Assembly (NCBI GenBank): GCA_001899635.1
Contig: MKVQ01000020.1
Span: 100,051-164,050, forward strand
Direction of reading: 5' to 3'
DNA from: Myxococcales bacterium 68-20
GTDB lineage: Bacteria > Myxococcota_A > Polyangia > Polyangiales > Polyangiaceae
Length of the DNA: 64,000 nt
A model generated the notes under the pieces. It was given only the letters and a program-made list of their open reading frames with translations, did not search any database and had not been told where the DNA came from. Within the stretch, counting starts at the first letter, position 1; each line of letters starts with the position of its first letter. The position numbers were made by a program, and so were the translations under genes. This document shows, piece after piece, positions 9,023 to 20,498 of the stretch.

Positions 9023-9757
9023 ATGGACTGCCGTCGACGTCGCATCTTCGAACGCCGCAGAGGAGCGCTCGCCGCTCTGTCGCTTTCGTCGGCGATCGTG
9101 CTGGTCATGTCGTGCCGCGACGTGGACGACAAGACGCGCGGGGAAAGGCTCGAGCCCGCCTTCGTAGACCCTCCGGGCGCACCGATGGACGATGGCGGTG
9201 TCCACAGTGACTCGCAGGTGCTCGGCGTGCTCGCCGCGCTCGACGCCACGGAGGTCGCGCGAAGCAAGATCGCCCAGTCGAAGGCAACGCGCGACGACGT
9301 GAAGGACCTCGCGACGATGATGGTCACGGAGCACACCGCGAACGACGAACGACTGAAGACGCTCGGCCAGCAGAAGGGGCTCTCGTCCGAGCCGAGCGCG
9401 TCGAGCGAGTCCGTGGAAGAAGACGCGGAGTCGTTCACGACCAGGCTCGAGGATCGGTCCGGAGCGGCGTTCGACAGGGCCTATGTGGAGTCGGAGATCA
9501 TGGCGCACGCGAAGGCGCGCTCCGTCATCGATCACGTGCTGAGCGGCGTCGTGGTCGATCCGGATCTGAAGACCGCGCTCGACGAGATCCGCGAAGCCGC
9601 GGGGACGCATCTCGAGCGCGCGCAGGCCGTCCGCCGTGCCTTGTTGACCGACGCGAGCTCGACCACCGAAGAGACCTCGAGCTCCGAAGAGACCTCGAGC
9701 TCCGACGCGGGCTCGCGCTTCGACGCAGGCTCGCGCTTCGACGCAGGCTCGCACTGA
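9023..9757 (+). CDS. DUF4142-family lipoprotein
   Basis: 244 residues. The ATG has GGAGG 7-8 nt upstream. An Arg-rich n-region and hydrophobic core end at a lipobox Cys near residue 31 (VLVMSC). Residues 65-210 fit the DUF4142 helical-bundle pattern: LAALDATEVARSKIAQSKA, then MMVTEHTANDERLKTLGQQ and YVESEIMAHAKARSVIDHVL. The C-terminal tail is built from two different in-frame 18-bp tandem repeats (9668-9703 and 9704 to the end) coding for EETSSS and DAGSRF units. The function of DUF4142 is unknown; proteins are periplasmic or outer-membrane. A second related lipoprotein follows 125 bp later. Confidence 0.85.
   Translation: MDCRRRRIFERRRGALAALSLSSAIVLVMSCRDVDDKTRGERLEPAFVDPPGAPMDDGGVHSDSQVLGVLAALDATEVARSKIAQSKATRDDVKDLATMMVTEHTANDERLKTLGQQKGLSSEPSASSESVEEDAESFTTRLEDRSGAAFDRAYVESEIMAHAKARSVIDHVLSGVVVDPDLKTALDEIREAAGTHLERAQAVRRALLTDASSTTEETSSSEETSSSDAGSRFDAGSRFDAGSH
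9668..9754 (+). repeat. Two in-frame 18-bp tandem repeats inside the DUF4142 gene
   Basis: GAAGAGACCTCGAGCTCC occurs twice without gap (9668-9685, 9686-9703). It is followed by GACGCRGGCTCGCGCTTC twice (9704-9721, 9722-9739) and a third partial copy. Units are multiples of three, so copy-number change would lengthen or shorten the tail without breaking the frame. Confidence 0.85.
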
Positions 9758-9882
9758 CTCACCGACGACGCCCCATCAGCCCAATGGAGACCCCAGCGGA
9801 TCGAACGTGACGCACTGCAGAGGACCAGCTCGTTGCTCGCAGCGAGCAGCGAGCTCATCTCGCGCGCGTCCGGAGACAGCCC

Positions 9883-10707
9883 ATGAAACGCTTCCGCATC
9901 TTCCTCTTCTCGTGCCTGGTCGCCCTCGCGATGATCGCGATCGCCGCGTCGTGCAGCGACGAGGACGGCGCAGCTCCGCGCAAATCGAGCACGGGGCGCT
10001 ACTACCGCCCGAAAGACGCCGGCAAGCCTGCTGGTGACGTCGATGTGCCCCCGTTCGACGCAGGGGAGTTCGACGTCTTCGCACCGGACATGCAGATCCC
10101 GAAGGAGATCTCGACCGTGGGCCAGGCCGTGCAAGCTCTCATCACGGCCTACGACCTCGAGGTGAAGGAGGCCGAGTACGGCCAGGCGAACGCCCAGACG
10201 CCACCGATCAAGGCGTACGCGGGCGATCTCATCAGGGACGTCAAGACATCGCGAGCTCGACTCAAGGGTCTGATCGCCTCGAAGGAGATCGCCCCGCGAC
10301 GGACGAACTTGACCGACCGTTTGAAGTTCGAGAGTCAGGCAGCGCTGAGCCAGCTGACGGGCATCTTCAGGAACATGTGGCTCAACCTCTGGGTCAACCG
10401 CCGCATCGACTCGGCGAACAACACGAGGCGCATGCTCAACGACCAGCTGGAGCCCATCCTGGCGGAGGACGAGGACTTCGCGCAGGAGCTCGAGACGATC
10501 CGCGCCGAGCTCGACGCGCGCGTCGACCGCGCGGAGAGGGTACGCGACGGGCTCGCTGGCGGGCTCGACAACGGCATGTTCGAGGAGATGGACGACATCC
10601 CTCCTCCGCAGAAACCGCAGCAGCAGCCTCAGAAACCGCTACAGCAGCCTCAGCTCCCACAACAGCAACCGCAGCAGCCAGCCGAGGACGCAGGCGCGGC
10701 ACCCTGA
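9883..10707 (+). CDS. DUF4142-like lipoprotein with Pro/Gln-rich tail
   Basis: 274 residues. GGAGA lies about 9 nt before the ATG; the signal peptide ends at a lipobox near residue 24 (IAASC). After a Lys/Asp-rich linker, residues 75-225 form a helical region that resembles the preceding DUF4142 protein (AVQALITAYDLEVKEAEYGQ, IKAYAGDLIRDVKTSRARL) and is probably a diverged paralogue. The last 45 residues are almost only Pro, Gln and Lys (QQPQKPLQQPQ type), unusual for this neighbourhood. Divergence from the sigma54 activator and the tandem arrangement suggest a common regulon. No catalytic motif is visible. Confidence 0.75.
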   Translation: MKRFRIFLFSCLVALAMIAIAASCSDEDGAAPRKSSTGRYYRPKDAGKPAGDVDVPPFDAGEFDVFAPDMQIPKEISTVGQAVQALITAYDLEVKEAEYGQANAQTPPIKAYAGDLIRDVKTSRARLKGLIASKEIAPRRTNLTDRLKFESQAALSQLTGIFRNMWLNLWVNRRIDSANNTRRMLNDQLEPILAEDEDFAQELETIRAELDARVDRAERVRDGLAGGLDNGMFEEMDDIPPPQKPQQQPQKPLQQPQLPQQQPQQPAEDAGAAP

Positions 10708-10725
10708 GCCCCGCAGAAATGCAGC

Positions 10726-10753
10726 GGGCCCACCAGGAGGTCCTGGCGGGCCC
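10726..10753. terminator. Bidirectional hairpin between convergent lipoprotein and secA genes
   Basis: Arms GGGCCCACCAGGA (10726-10738) and TCCTGGCGGGCCC (10741-10753) pair along 13 positions with one mismatch, separated by GG. They lie between the two facing stop codons (10707 and 10777), the expected place for a shared terminator. Confidence 0.75.
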
Positions 10754-10776
10754 GTGGCGTCTCAGGCCGTCGTGTC

Positions 10777-13845
<3,069 letters not shown>

Positions 13846-14403
13846 GACGGAGGCGTACCTCGAGGGGTTCTTTGTTACGGGCGCCGGACGGGGCCGGGAG
13901 CGGGAAGGTAGTGAGACTTCGGCGTGATGGCAAACCCCGGCCGCGGCGGAATGTTCCGCTCCCTCGGGGGTTGGATTCGGCCTCGGCCCCCCTTGGGGCG
14001 GACGAGGCCTGAAAATTGGGCCTCGCGCCCCGGTCACCCGTAGAGGTCGGCCTTTCGACCCGCGTCGAACATTTGGGTCTCGCGCCCCCTTCCCCCGCGT
14101 GGGTCGGCCTTCGGCCCGCGTCGTATTTCGAGGGAGGAACGGAGGGGCCGACCGGCGGAGCGAGAGGCCGTCGAGGACGCTCCGGCTCTCCGCCGCCGCC
14201 GTGACACGGCGCTACCTCGATGTCACCGCGGCGGACGCGATCGACACCACGGCCGGTCATCAAGCAGCCCGCAGGGGACGGCCGGGTCGCGCGGAGACGG
14301 CGCCGTGCTCGCGCTTGCCACGTCCGGGCCGGCCGGAGGCACCTGCACTGTGCCCTCGCTCGAGGTGTCCGCGCGCGTTCCATGCGCAGCGGGCGGCAGC
14401 GGA
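13846..14403. other. 558-bp intergenic region upstream of secA
   Basis: No gene supported. It must contain the secA promoter, which I could not locate. It holds two imperfect copies of a C-rich unit (about 14019-14128): a GGGYCTCGCGCCCC core followed by a GGTCGGCCTTYSG...CCCGCGTCG stretch. The rest is GC-rich sequence without a recognisable signal. Confidence 0.55.
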
Positions 14404-14958
14404 TCAGCGGTTCGTGAGGCTGGTCTTCACGGCGAGGGTCGCGCCGTAGGCGGCTCCGACGTGGTCTGCTGCTGTCGTCATGACCTGCTGGACGGCGGGG
14501 CCCTGACCGGCAGGGCTCCTCATCAGCGCCATTCCGCCGAAGAGGAAGCCGATGAACCCGCACAGGACCACCGGCCATCGCAGCCGATGACCAACAGACG
14601 ACGTGGGCTGCCGCGCATCGACGGCCTCGACCTCAGAGCGCGCCGGTGAAGAGCTCGCCGCGGGCTGATCGCCCAACTCTGCGAGTGGTTTGGACGCGAC
14701 TTCGGGTCGTCGGGGCTCGAGGCCCAACCTCGACACGGCCAGCTCCGCGTTCTCTACGGCGTACGGGCCCCGTCGCGCCGACAGCTCGTTCTGCGGAGGG
14801 GACGTTCGATCGAACCTGCCGATGAGGACGTCGAGTGGAGGTAGCACCGACTCGTCGTCGAGCCCCGCGTCCTTTCGAACGCGCTCGAGGCACGCGTCGA
14901 TCAGAATCCGTGAGTCGCTCTGATCGGTCTCATGGGGAATCGCTCCGGACCACGACAT
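14404..14958 (-). CDS. Single-pass membrane protein of unknown function
   Basis: 184 residues from an ATG with GGAGGAG 6 nt upstream (14958). Residues 1-120 are soluble and charged with no known domain; one membrane segment follows (WPVVLCGFIGFLFGGMALM, about residues 128-146), then about 38 residues containing AADHVGAAYGATLAVKTSL. The order suggests a cytoplasmic N-terminus with a short external tail. I do not recognise a family. It stands alone between secA and the epimerase gene on the same strand. Confidence 0.65.
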   Translation of the reverse strand: MSWSGAIPHETDQSDSRILIDACLERVRKDAGLDDESVLPPLDVLIGRFDRTSPPQNELSARRGPYAVENAELAVSRLGLEPRRPEVASKPLAELGDQPAASSSPARSEVEAVDARQPTSSVGHRLRWPVVLCGFIGFLFGGMALMRSPAGQGPAVQQVMTTAADHVGAAYGATLAVKTSLTNR

Positions 14959-15252
14959 GACTGCTCCTCCGGCGCACGCCGTCGAAGCACGCAGCATGCC
15001 TCCCCGGTTCGAGCTCGAAACACCGGCAGCCAGGCGTGGACGTGGCGATCGAACGTCACCGCCTTGCGGTCACCCGACCTCACGGTGGTCCGTGCGTTCG
15101 CCCTCATCGCGCGGCGTGGGGCCCTCACGGACCGTGGGCGAAGGACCACCACCGAGAAGAGCTGCCGCCGAGGAGCTCAGCCGTGGTCGAACGCGGCCTC
15201 TACTAGTAGAGGAGCGGGCCGCCCGCCGAGAAGAGCGAGCGGCCGGTGGGGC
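14959..15252. other. Intergenic region downstream of the epimerase gene
   Basis: Just under 300 bp. Its main content is a perfect 16-bp palindrome (15197-15212) flanked by GCGGCC and GGGCCGC, plus a weaker GGCCGC...GCGGCC pair (15217-15245). These probably end the epimerase transcript. The remainder shows nothing. Confidence 0.5.
15197..15212 (-). terminator. Palindromic terminator-like element after epimerase gene
   Basis: CCTCTACTAGTAGAGG is a perfect palindrome; flanking GCGGCC/GGGCCGC extend the stem after a small bulge. It begins 40 bp after the epimerase stop on the minus strand. Confidence 0.5.
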
Positions 15253-16236
15253 TCAGAGCCAGCCGTTCTCTTGGTACCAACGCGCGGTGCGCCGGAGGCC
15301 TTCGGGGAACGTCACCTCGGGCGTCCAGTTCAGGTCGGTGCGCGTCTTCGTGCTCTCGCACACCCAGTGATGGCTGAGCATCTGCGCCTTCTCACGCGTG
15401 AGCATCACCGCCTTGCCGCGGACCTTTCCGTAGGTCTCGACACCGAGCGCCGCGAGGCGGAGGACGGGAAGCGGAACGCCGAAGCGGAGGAGCGGCGAGG
15501 TGTCGAGCGCATCGTGAAGGAGCTCGCCCATCGCACGCGCCATCGGGAGCGGCTCGCCGTCGTCGACGAAGTAGATGCTGCCGCTCGGGATGTCGGCGTC
15601 GATCGCCTGGATGCAGGCGCGCGCGCAATCCGGCCCGTACGTGTAGCAGCCGAGCATCTTGCCGTCGCCGATGACGGGGTACTGGCGGCGCCTCGCTGCG
15701 CGGAACGCCTCGAGGATCTCGACGTCGCGCGGACCGTAGATCGCGGCCGGACGGAGGACGACCGTGGGGAGCTTGTCGCCCCGCTCGATGACCGCCTTCT
15801 CCGCTGCGAGCTTCGAACGGCCGTAGGCGGTGACCGGGCGCTCCTGATCGAACGGGACCGGCCGACCGTCGAAGGACGGACCGCACGCCTCGAGGCTCGA
15901 CACGTGGACGAACCGCTTGAGGTCGGGAGCGTGGGCGATCGCCGCTTCGAGCAGGTTCACCGTCCCCTGCGTGTTGCACTCGAAGAAGTCGGCCTCGGTC
16001 CGCGCCTTCACGAGGCCGGCGGAATGCACGACCGCGTCGACGCCCTTCATCGCCCGATCGACGGAAGCGCGGTCTTCCACGCTCCCCTCGGCGAGCTCGA
16101 CGTTCTTCAGGGTCGAGAGGAACTTGCGGTTCGAGCTCTTGCGAACGAGCGCGACCACGGTGTGGCCGGCTGCCGAGAGCTGCTCCGCGACGTGACTACC
16201 GAGGAACCCGGAGCCGCCCGTAACGAGAACCTTCAT
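15253..16236 (-). CDS. NAD-dependent epimerase/dehydratase (extended SDR)
   Basis: 327 residues. The N-terminus MKVLVTGGSGFLGSHVAEQL has the Rossmann TGGxGFLG dinucleotide motif. Residues about 70-76 give the HSAG equivalent of the NNAG turn; S near 118 and YGRSK near 145-149 supply the Ser-Tyr-Lys catalytic set, and RPAAIYGPRD follows. This is the extended short-chain dehydrogenase family that acts on nucleotide sugars, 3-beta-hydroxysterols or other secondary alcohols; the sequence alone does not give the substrate. The ATG has GGAAGG 7 nt upstream; the frame is open further upstream but that part is not conserved. It stands alone, so context does not help. Confidence 0.88.
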   Translation of the reverse strand: MKVLVTGGSGFLGSHVAEQLSAAGHTVVALVRKSSNRKFLSTLKNVELAEGSVEDRASVDRAMKGVDAVVHSAGLVKARTEADFFECNTQGTVNLLEAAIAHAPDLKRFVHVSSLEACGPSFDGRPVPFDQERPVTAYGRSKLAAEKAVIERGDKLPTVVLRPAAIYGPRDVEILEAFRAARRRQYPVIGDGKMLGCYTYGPDCARACIQAIDADIPSGSIYFVDDGEPLPMARAMGELLHDALDTSPLLRFGVPLPVLRLAALGVETYGKVRGKAVMLTREKAQMLSHHWVCESTKTRTDLNWTPEVTFPEGLRRTARWYQENGWL

Positions 16237-16679
16237 CGCCGCCTTCCATGCCAGATGGGCGGAAGAGATCAAGCGCCTCGCGCCGATCGTGACCCCTGGC
16301 AGCTCCCAGGCACGAAGCGCGAGCACATGACTGAGGGCGGACGGCCCTCGCCACCCGCGCGTATGGCCGAGCGACCGGCGTCCGGCGGGTCCCCTCGCGC
16401 GATCCTTCCCTAGCCGCGGGCCGCGCGCCTCGATGCCTTCCGCTTCCCCGACGACCACTCGGCGCATCGAGGCGGCTTCGGCTCCGTTCCGCGACGGCTC
16501 GGCGCTGCGAGGTTCGCGCTCGACCACCAAACAGAACGAACGCAACGCATATCAGTGCACTATGCAAGCAAGTATCTAGCACTGCACTCTGCATACAGTT
16601 CCGCGCGCGCAGGCGCACGGCGTGACGGAGCTCGCCGAGCTCGAGCGCGCGACACGAGCGGCACGAGCGCGGACCCGCC

Positions 16680-16830
16680 CTCGAATGCCTGCACGACGAC
16701 GCATGGATCTGGAGCGTGGACGCGGCCTCACATACCTGCACGGCGATGCAGGCTTCGAGCGATGCGTGCCGCCGCCTCACATACCTGCACAACGGCGCAT
16801 GTATCGGGAGCGCGTGGCTCCCGATGCACG
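16680..16830. repeat. Three degenerate ~48-bp direct repeats
   Basis: Each copy carries a CCTGCAC core (16688, 16735, 16784; spacing 47 and 49), preceded by CCTCACATA in the last two copies (CCTCGAATG in the first) and followed by an RRCGRYGCA-type block. Copies one and three also share a GGAGCGYGTGG tail. Non-coding position, directly downstream of the GNAT-like gene. Confidence 0.6.
16803..16825 (-). terminator. Terminator hairpin of the GNAT-like gene
   Basis: Perfect 9-bp stem ATCGGGAGC/GCTCCCGAT around a GCGTG loop, 10 bp after the stop codon on the minus strand; no T-tract. Confidence 0.65.
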
Positions 16831-16834
16831 GGCA

Positions 16835-17965
16835 TCAGGCGATGCTCTTCTCGTAGAGGCGGTAGACCTTGTACTTCTTGGCGCCCATCATCCGGATGCC
16901 CGCGTTCACGGCGGCGTTGTCCTCGAGGGTCCAGCCGAGCTCGCCCCAGGTCATGCCGGCGCGCCGGCCGCCTTCGTTCATCTCCGCGTACAAGAAGAGA
17001 GAGAGGGCGGCGTACTTCCGCTGGAGCCGGAACTTCTTCTTGATGCCGAGGATGATGAGGCGGCCGCTCCTCGCGCCCTCCACCTTGAGACGATAGAGAA
17101 GCTTGGGCAGCCCGAGCGGGAACAGCTTGCCACCCAGATCCGAGATGAGCTCGTTCACGTTGGGCAGCGCGAGAGCCACCGCCGCGGGCTCGTTGTCGAT
17201 GAGAACGAGCGTGGTGATCTCCGGGACGAGGAACAGCTTCAGGTCGGCGGCCATCTTGTCCGCCTCCCGCTTCGACATCGGGACGTAGCTCCAGTTCTCG
17301 CTCCAGGCATCGTTGTAGATGTCGAGCGTCATCGCCACGTCGCGGTCGACGGTCTTCCTCGAGATAGGGCGAACCGTCACCTCGGGCATCGCGCGGATGT
17401 CCTCCCGCGCCTTCTTCACGCGCGCGTTCGGCTCGCCGATCTCGTAACGCCAACCGAAGACGTCCTTCGCCTTCGTGTACCCCGCCTCCTCGATGAGGCC
17501 GCCCTGGTACGGACGGTGATGTGGGGTCATGAGGACCGGCGGGGCGTCGAAGCCCTCGACGAGGCAACCGATCTCCTCGTTGATGCTGAGTGAGAACGGA
17601 CCGCGCACCGTCTTGATGCCCCTGTCCTTGAGCCAGCGCTCGGCGCGGGCCAAGAGCTCCCGCGCGACCTCGGCGTCGTCGATGGTGTCGATGAAGCCGA
17701 AGAAGCCGACGTCGTCCTTGTAACGAGCAAGGTGGTCGCGATCGATCTGGGCGGTCACACGACCGACGCACTTCCCGCCACGATGCGCGGTGAAGACGAC
17801 ACCGTCGGCGTGCTCGAAGAAGGGGTTCTTCTTCGGGTTCAGCCGGTCCTTCAAATCCATGTCGAGAGGACGGATGTAACGCGGGTCGTCTCTGTAGATG
17901 ACGTCGACGACATCGAGGAAGTCCCGGAGCTCTCCCCCCATCGGGGTCTGGCGGATGTCGAGCAT
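16835..17965 (-). CDS. GNAT-like N-acyltransferase family protein
   Basis: 376 residues from the ATG at 17965 (MLDIRQTPMGGELRDFLDVV). The overall pattern is that of a two-lobed GNAT-fold protein found widely in Proteobacteria and Myxococcota and annotated only as N-acetyltransferase: N-terminal YRDDPRYIRPL, ...FEHADGVVFTAHRGGKCVGRV..., a DTIDDAEVARELLARAERWL segment, GFDAPPVLMTPHHRPYQ, and a second lobe ending GMTWGELGWTLEDNAAVNA. No substrate can be given. It is a single gene followed by a clean terminator hairpin. No strong Shine-Dalgarno is visible; an in-frame start ten codons upstream is possible. Confidence 0.75.
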   Translation of the reverse strand: MLDIRQTPMGGELRDFLDVVDVIYRDDPRYIRPLDMDLKDRLNPKKNPFFEHADGVVFTAHRGGKCVGRVTAQIDRDHLARYKDDVGFFGFIDTIDDAEVARELLARAERWLKDRGIKTVRGPFSLSINEEIGCLVEGFDAPPVLMTPHHRPYQGGLIEEAGYTKAKDVFGWRYEIGEPNARVKKAREDIRAMPEVTVRPISRKTVDRDVAMTLDIYNDAWSENWSYVPMSKREADKMAADLKLFLVPEITTLVLIDNEPAAVALALPNVNELISDLGGKLFPLGLPKLLYRLKVEGARSGRLIILGIKKKFRLQRKYAALSLFLYAEMNEGGRRAGMTWGELGWTLEDNAAVNAGIRMMGAKKYKVYRLYEKSIA

Positions 17966-18181
17966 GGTGCGCTTCTCGCATCCGGCACCCAGCACGTCAA
18001 CTCGACGGCATGGTGTCTCCGAGCCAGGTCCCCTTCCGGCGACGCCGTGGGCTCGAGGGCTCGGTGGTGGGAGCCGCAGGAAGTTGGCGGCTGCCGATGC
18101 CGTTCGTTACGATTCCCTTCGACGGTGCCAGCGCTCATCGACGAGCGCCCGCCTCGTCCGCATCATCGCGGAGGAAGGTTC

Positions 18182-18931
18182 ATGAATCGGCTCATCGGTC
18201 AGGCAATTGCGGTCGTCGCACTGGGCGTGCTCTCCACGGCGGTCATGCCGGCGTGCGCCGAGAACGATCAATCGATCTTCATCCGCAACATGCTCGGGCC
18301 CGCGCAGAACCGACAGAACAACGCGTGCGTCTATTCGAGCGATCCGACGCAGCTGGCGATCTCGGAGGGCATCCTCGATATCGGCGTCGCGGACAGCTAT
18401 CGCGCCGCGCTCCTCGTCGGCAACCAGCTGATCGGACGCGGCGACGGGAACAACACGCGCAGTGAGTCGAACCGAGCGCGTCTGGACGGCGCGGTCGTGC
18501 GCGTCACGGACCCGAACGGCGGCACCCTCGGCGAGTTCACCGCGCTCGGGAGCGGCTTCGTGGAGCCGCAACTCAACAATCAGCCGTCGTTTGCCCCGTT
18601 CTTCGTGACGATCCTCGACTCCTCGACCATCCAGAAGGTCGCCGCCCAGGTCGGGGACCAGAGCAAGCTGGTCGTCGCCAACGTCAAGGTGTTCGGGCGC
18701 ACGCTCGGTGGCGTCGACCTCGAGACCGGCGAGTTCCAGTATCCGATCCGCCTGTGCAACGGCTGCCTCGTCTCCTTCGCTTCGGGCGACGATCCCGCAA
18801 CCGAGGAACGCGACTGCAGCCTCAAGCTCGATAGCGGCGGCGCGAACGCCCTGCCGTGCAACCCCGGGCAGGACGAGGTCACGCCCTGTCAGGCCTGCCA
18901 AGGCAGGCCTGCCTGCGGCGGCGGCGGCTGA
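18182..18931 (+). CDS. Small lipoprotein of unknown function
   Basis: 249 residues; GGAGG lies 8 nt before the ATG. The signal peptide ends at a lipobox near residue 25 (VMPAC). The mature part contains many short beta strands, a LGSGFVEPQLNNQPSFAPFF segment, and a Cys-rich C-terminal end (LCNGCLVSF, CNPGQ, CQACQGRPAC) that could form disulfides or bind a ligand, finishing GGGG. I do not recognise a family. The last codons overlap the first copy of a tandem repeat array that fills the following intergenic region, so the C-terminus may have been shaped by that repeat. Confidence 0.75.
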   Translation: MNRLIGQAIAVVALGVLSTAVMPACAENDQSIFIRNMLGPAQNRQNNACVYSSDPTQLAISEGILDIGVADSYRAALLVGNQLIGRGDGNNTRSESNRARLDGAVVRVTDPNGGTLGEFTALGSGFVEPQLNNQPSFAPFFVTILDSSTIQKVAAQVGDQSKLVVANVKVFGRTLGGVDLETGEFQYPIRLCNGCLVSFASGDDPATEERDCSLKLDSGGANALPCNPGQDEVTPCQACQGRPACGGGG

Positions 18932-19538
18932 GCGACCGTCCTCGACACCTTCGAACGGCGCCCTCCTCCTGAGCGGCGCCGTTCGCCATTTCGGGCGCCG
19001 ACATCGCGCGGCTGTCCGGCCCGTCACGACGCTGCTCCATGCGAGAGGAGAGCGGCGGCCGAGCCACGGTCCCTGACACCTCGAACGGCACCCCTCCTCA
19101 CCACTCGGGACGACGGCACCGCTCTCCGTTCGGGCGCCGACATCACGTGGCTGTCCGGGCAGTGACGATGCTCCTCCATACGAGAGGAGAGCGGCGGCCG
19201 AGCCACGGTCGCTGACACCTCGAACGGCACCCTCTTCACGAGCGGCCCTGCTCTCCATTCAGGTGCCGACATACGTGGCTGTCCGGGCAGTGACGATGCC
19301 GCGTGGTCGTCATGAGAAGAGGACCGTCCCTGACACCTCGAACCGCGAGACCGCTCACAGCTGTCCGGCCCCGTGACGACGCCTGGTGCCTACGAGAGGA
19401 GAACGGCGGCTGAGCAACCGTCCCTGAACCTCGCACGGCGTCCTCCTCACGAGTGGCGCCGTTCTACCTTTCGGGCGTCGACATCACGCGGCTGTCCGGC
19501 CCGTGACGACGCCGCGCGATCCGTGCGAGAAGAGATCG
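18923..19538 (+). repeat. Five-copy ~130-bp tandem repeat filling the intergenic region
   Basis: Units start near 18923, 19052, 19191, 19321 (short copy) and 19405. Consensus elements in order: GGCGGCNGAGCNACCGTC, CCTGACACCTCGAACGGC, CTCCTCACGAGCGGCGCCG, TTCGGGCGCCGACATCACG, GGCTGTCCGGCCCGTGACGA and CGAGAGGAGAGC. Copy one starts inside the stop region of the upstream lipoprotein gene and copy five ends in the Shine-Dalgarno of the next gene, so the unit may have arisen by amplifying this spacer. Copy one forms a perfect GAACGGCGCC/GGCGCCGTTC stem (18953-18984), degraded in later copies. No coding potential. Confidence 0.85.
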
Positions 19539-20096
19539 ATGTCTCGTGGGACGCGGATCGCGGTCGTGGTCGCTGGGCTCCTCTCGCTCGTCGCTGCGCG
19601 CGCCGAGGCGGCTCCTCAAGTGAGCGCCGGCCTCACGACTGGGGCGGGGCTGACGGACCTCCGCGCAAGCAACGGCCCGCGGCTCGCCTATCACCTCGGC
19701 GGTCGGCTCGACGTGCTCCTCCTACGTGACCGCGCCGGCACGATGGCGCTCGGTCCGTACGTCGACGTCGCCACCGCGGCCTTCGACACGTTCGAGAGTG
19801 GCGGCGGCATCGAGTGGCTCGTTCCGGCGGGGGACACGGCCTTCATCTTCTCCGCGGGTGCGTTTGCGCGCTCGAGCCGGTTCGGCTGGGAGCCAGGCGC
19901 CGCGGGGACGATCTTCTGGGGCTCGAGGAGCTTCAACTACCACTCGACCTATTCGCTCGGCCTCGGGCTCTTCCTCCAGGGGCGCTATGGCCTCGCGGGA
20001 GAAGGACGGCAGAGCGACGCCATCCTCGGCGTGCAGATCGATCTGCAGTACCTCGCCCTGCCTTTCCTCTTTGCCTACGAAGCAATCACCCGCTGA
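19539..20096 (+). CDS. Outer-membrane beta-barrel-like protein
   Basis: 185 residues. A cleavable signal peptide (to about residue 25, ARAEA) is followed by alternating hydrophobic strands with Gly/Asp turns: QVSAGLTTGAGLTDL, RLAYHLGGRLDVLLL, GTMALGPYVDVATAAF, HSTYSLGLGLFLQGRYGL, and a final strand DLQYLALPFLFAYEAI. The pattern fits a small 8-stranded barrel of the OMP type. Ribosome binding is by AGAAGAG within the last copy of the upstream repeat array. Function unknown. Confidence 0.65.
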   Translation: MSRGTRIAVVVAGLLSLVAARAEAAPQVSAGLTTGAGLTDLRASNGPRLAYHLGGRLDVLLLRDRAGTMALGPYVDVATAAFDTFESGGGIEWLVPAGDTAFIFSAGAFARSSRFGWEPGAAGTIFWGSRSFNYHSTYSLGLGLFLQGRYGLAGEGRQSDAILGVQIDLQYLALPFLFAYEAITR

Positions 20097-20154
20097 GTCT
20101 CGCCGAACGCTCGCGATCGACGGGCACGCTCGGGCTCAGCGCCTAGAGCTGTGT

Positions 20155-20167
20155 TAGCTTCGCGCGC
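20155..20167 (+). promoter_or_regulatory. Putative leaderless promoter of zapA
   Basis: TAGCTT (20155-20160) fits a TANNNT -10 box exactly 7 nt before the ATG and there is no Shine-Dalgarno, which would place transcription start at or next to the A of ATG. The same spacing occurs at moxR, the PucR-type gene and the TPR gene. Confidence 0.4.
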
Positions 20168-20464
20168 ATGGATGGCCGTCCCGTCAGCCTCCGCATCGCC
20201 GGACAGAGCTACAAGGTCGTCAGCTCCGCCAATGAGGAGGAGCTCCAGCGCCTTGCCGACGCCGTGACGGCCAAGGTCGAGGAGCTGACGCCGCACGGAC
20301 GCTCCGCGGCACCTCAAGCGGTCGTCCTCGCAGCCATCGCCCTGGCGCACGAGCTCGAAGAGGAACGCGCGCGTCGACTCACGGTCGAGCGCCGCGCTAA
20401 GGAGATGCTCCGGCGCGTCCTCGGCCGAATCGACGACGCACTGGACTGCGCGTCGGAGCAGTGA
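20168..20464 (+). CDS. zapA: Cell-division protein ZapA
   Basis: 98 residues. It starts with the ZapA pattern RPVSLRIAGQSYKVVSSANEEELQRLADAVTAKVEEL (quoted in parts across residues 4-40) and continues with a long amphipathic helix (about 45-90) that forms the dimer/tetramer coiled coil. ZapA crosslinks FtsZ filaments at the division site. Length matches the family (about 100 residues). It is a single gene just upstream of bioF on the same strand; the 34-bp gap ends in the parS-like site. Confidence 0.88.
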   Translation: MDGRPVSLRIAGQSYKVVSSANEEELQRLADAVTAKVEELTPHGRSAAPQAVVLAAIALAHELEEERARRLTVERRAKEMLRRVLGRIDDALDCASEQ

Positions 20465-20498
20465 ACGAACGCTCCGGCTGCGTCCCCCGCACCCCGGA

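Larger units (their letters stand above)
16237..16834. other. 598-bp intergenic region with AT-rich patch and 48-bp repeats
   Basis: No gene supported. Around 16545-16605 there is an AT-richer patch with repeated TGCAC/TGCAT words (GTGCACTATGCAAGC, CTGCACTCTGCATACAG) that stands out from its surroundings. 16680-16800 contains three degenerate 48-bp repeats and 16803-16825 a terminator hairpin, both listed separately. Confidence 0.55.
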
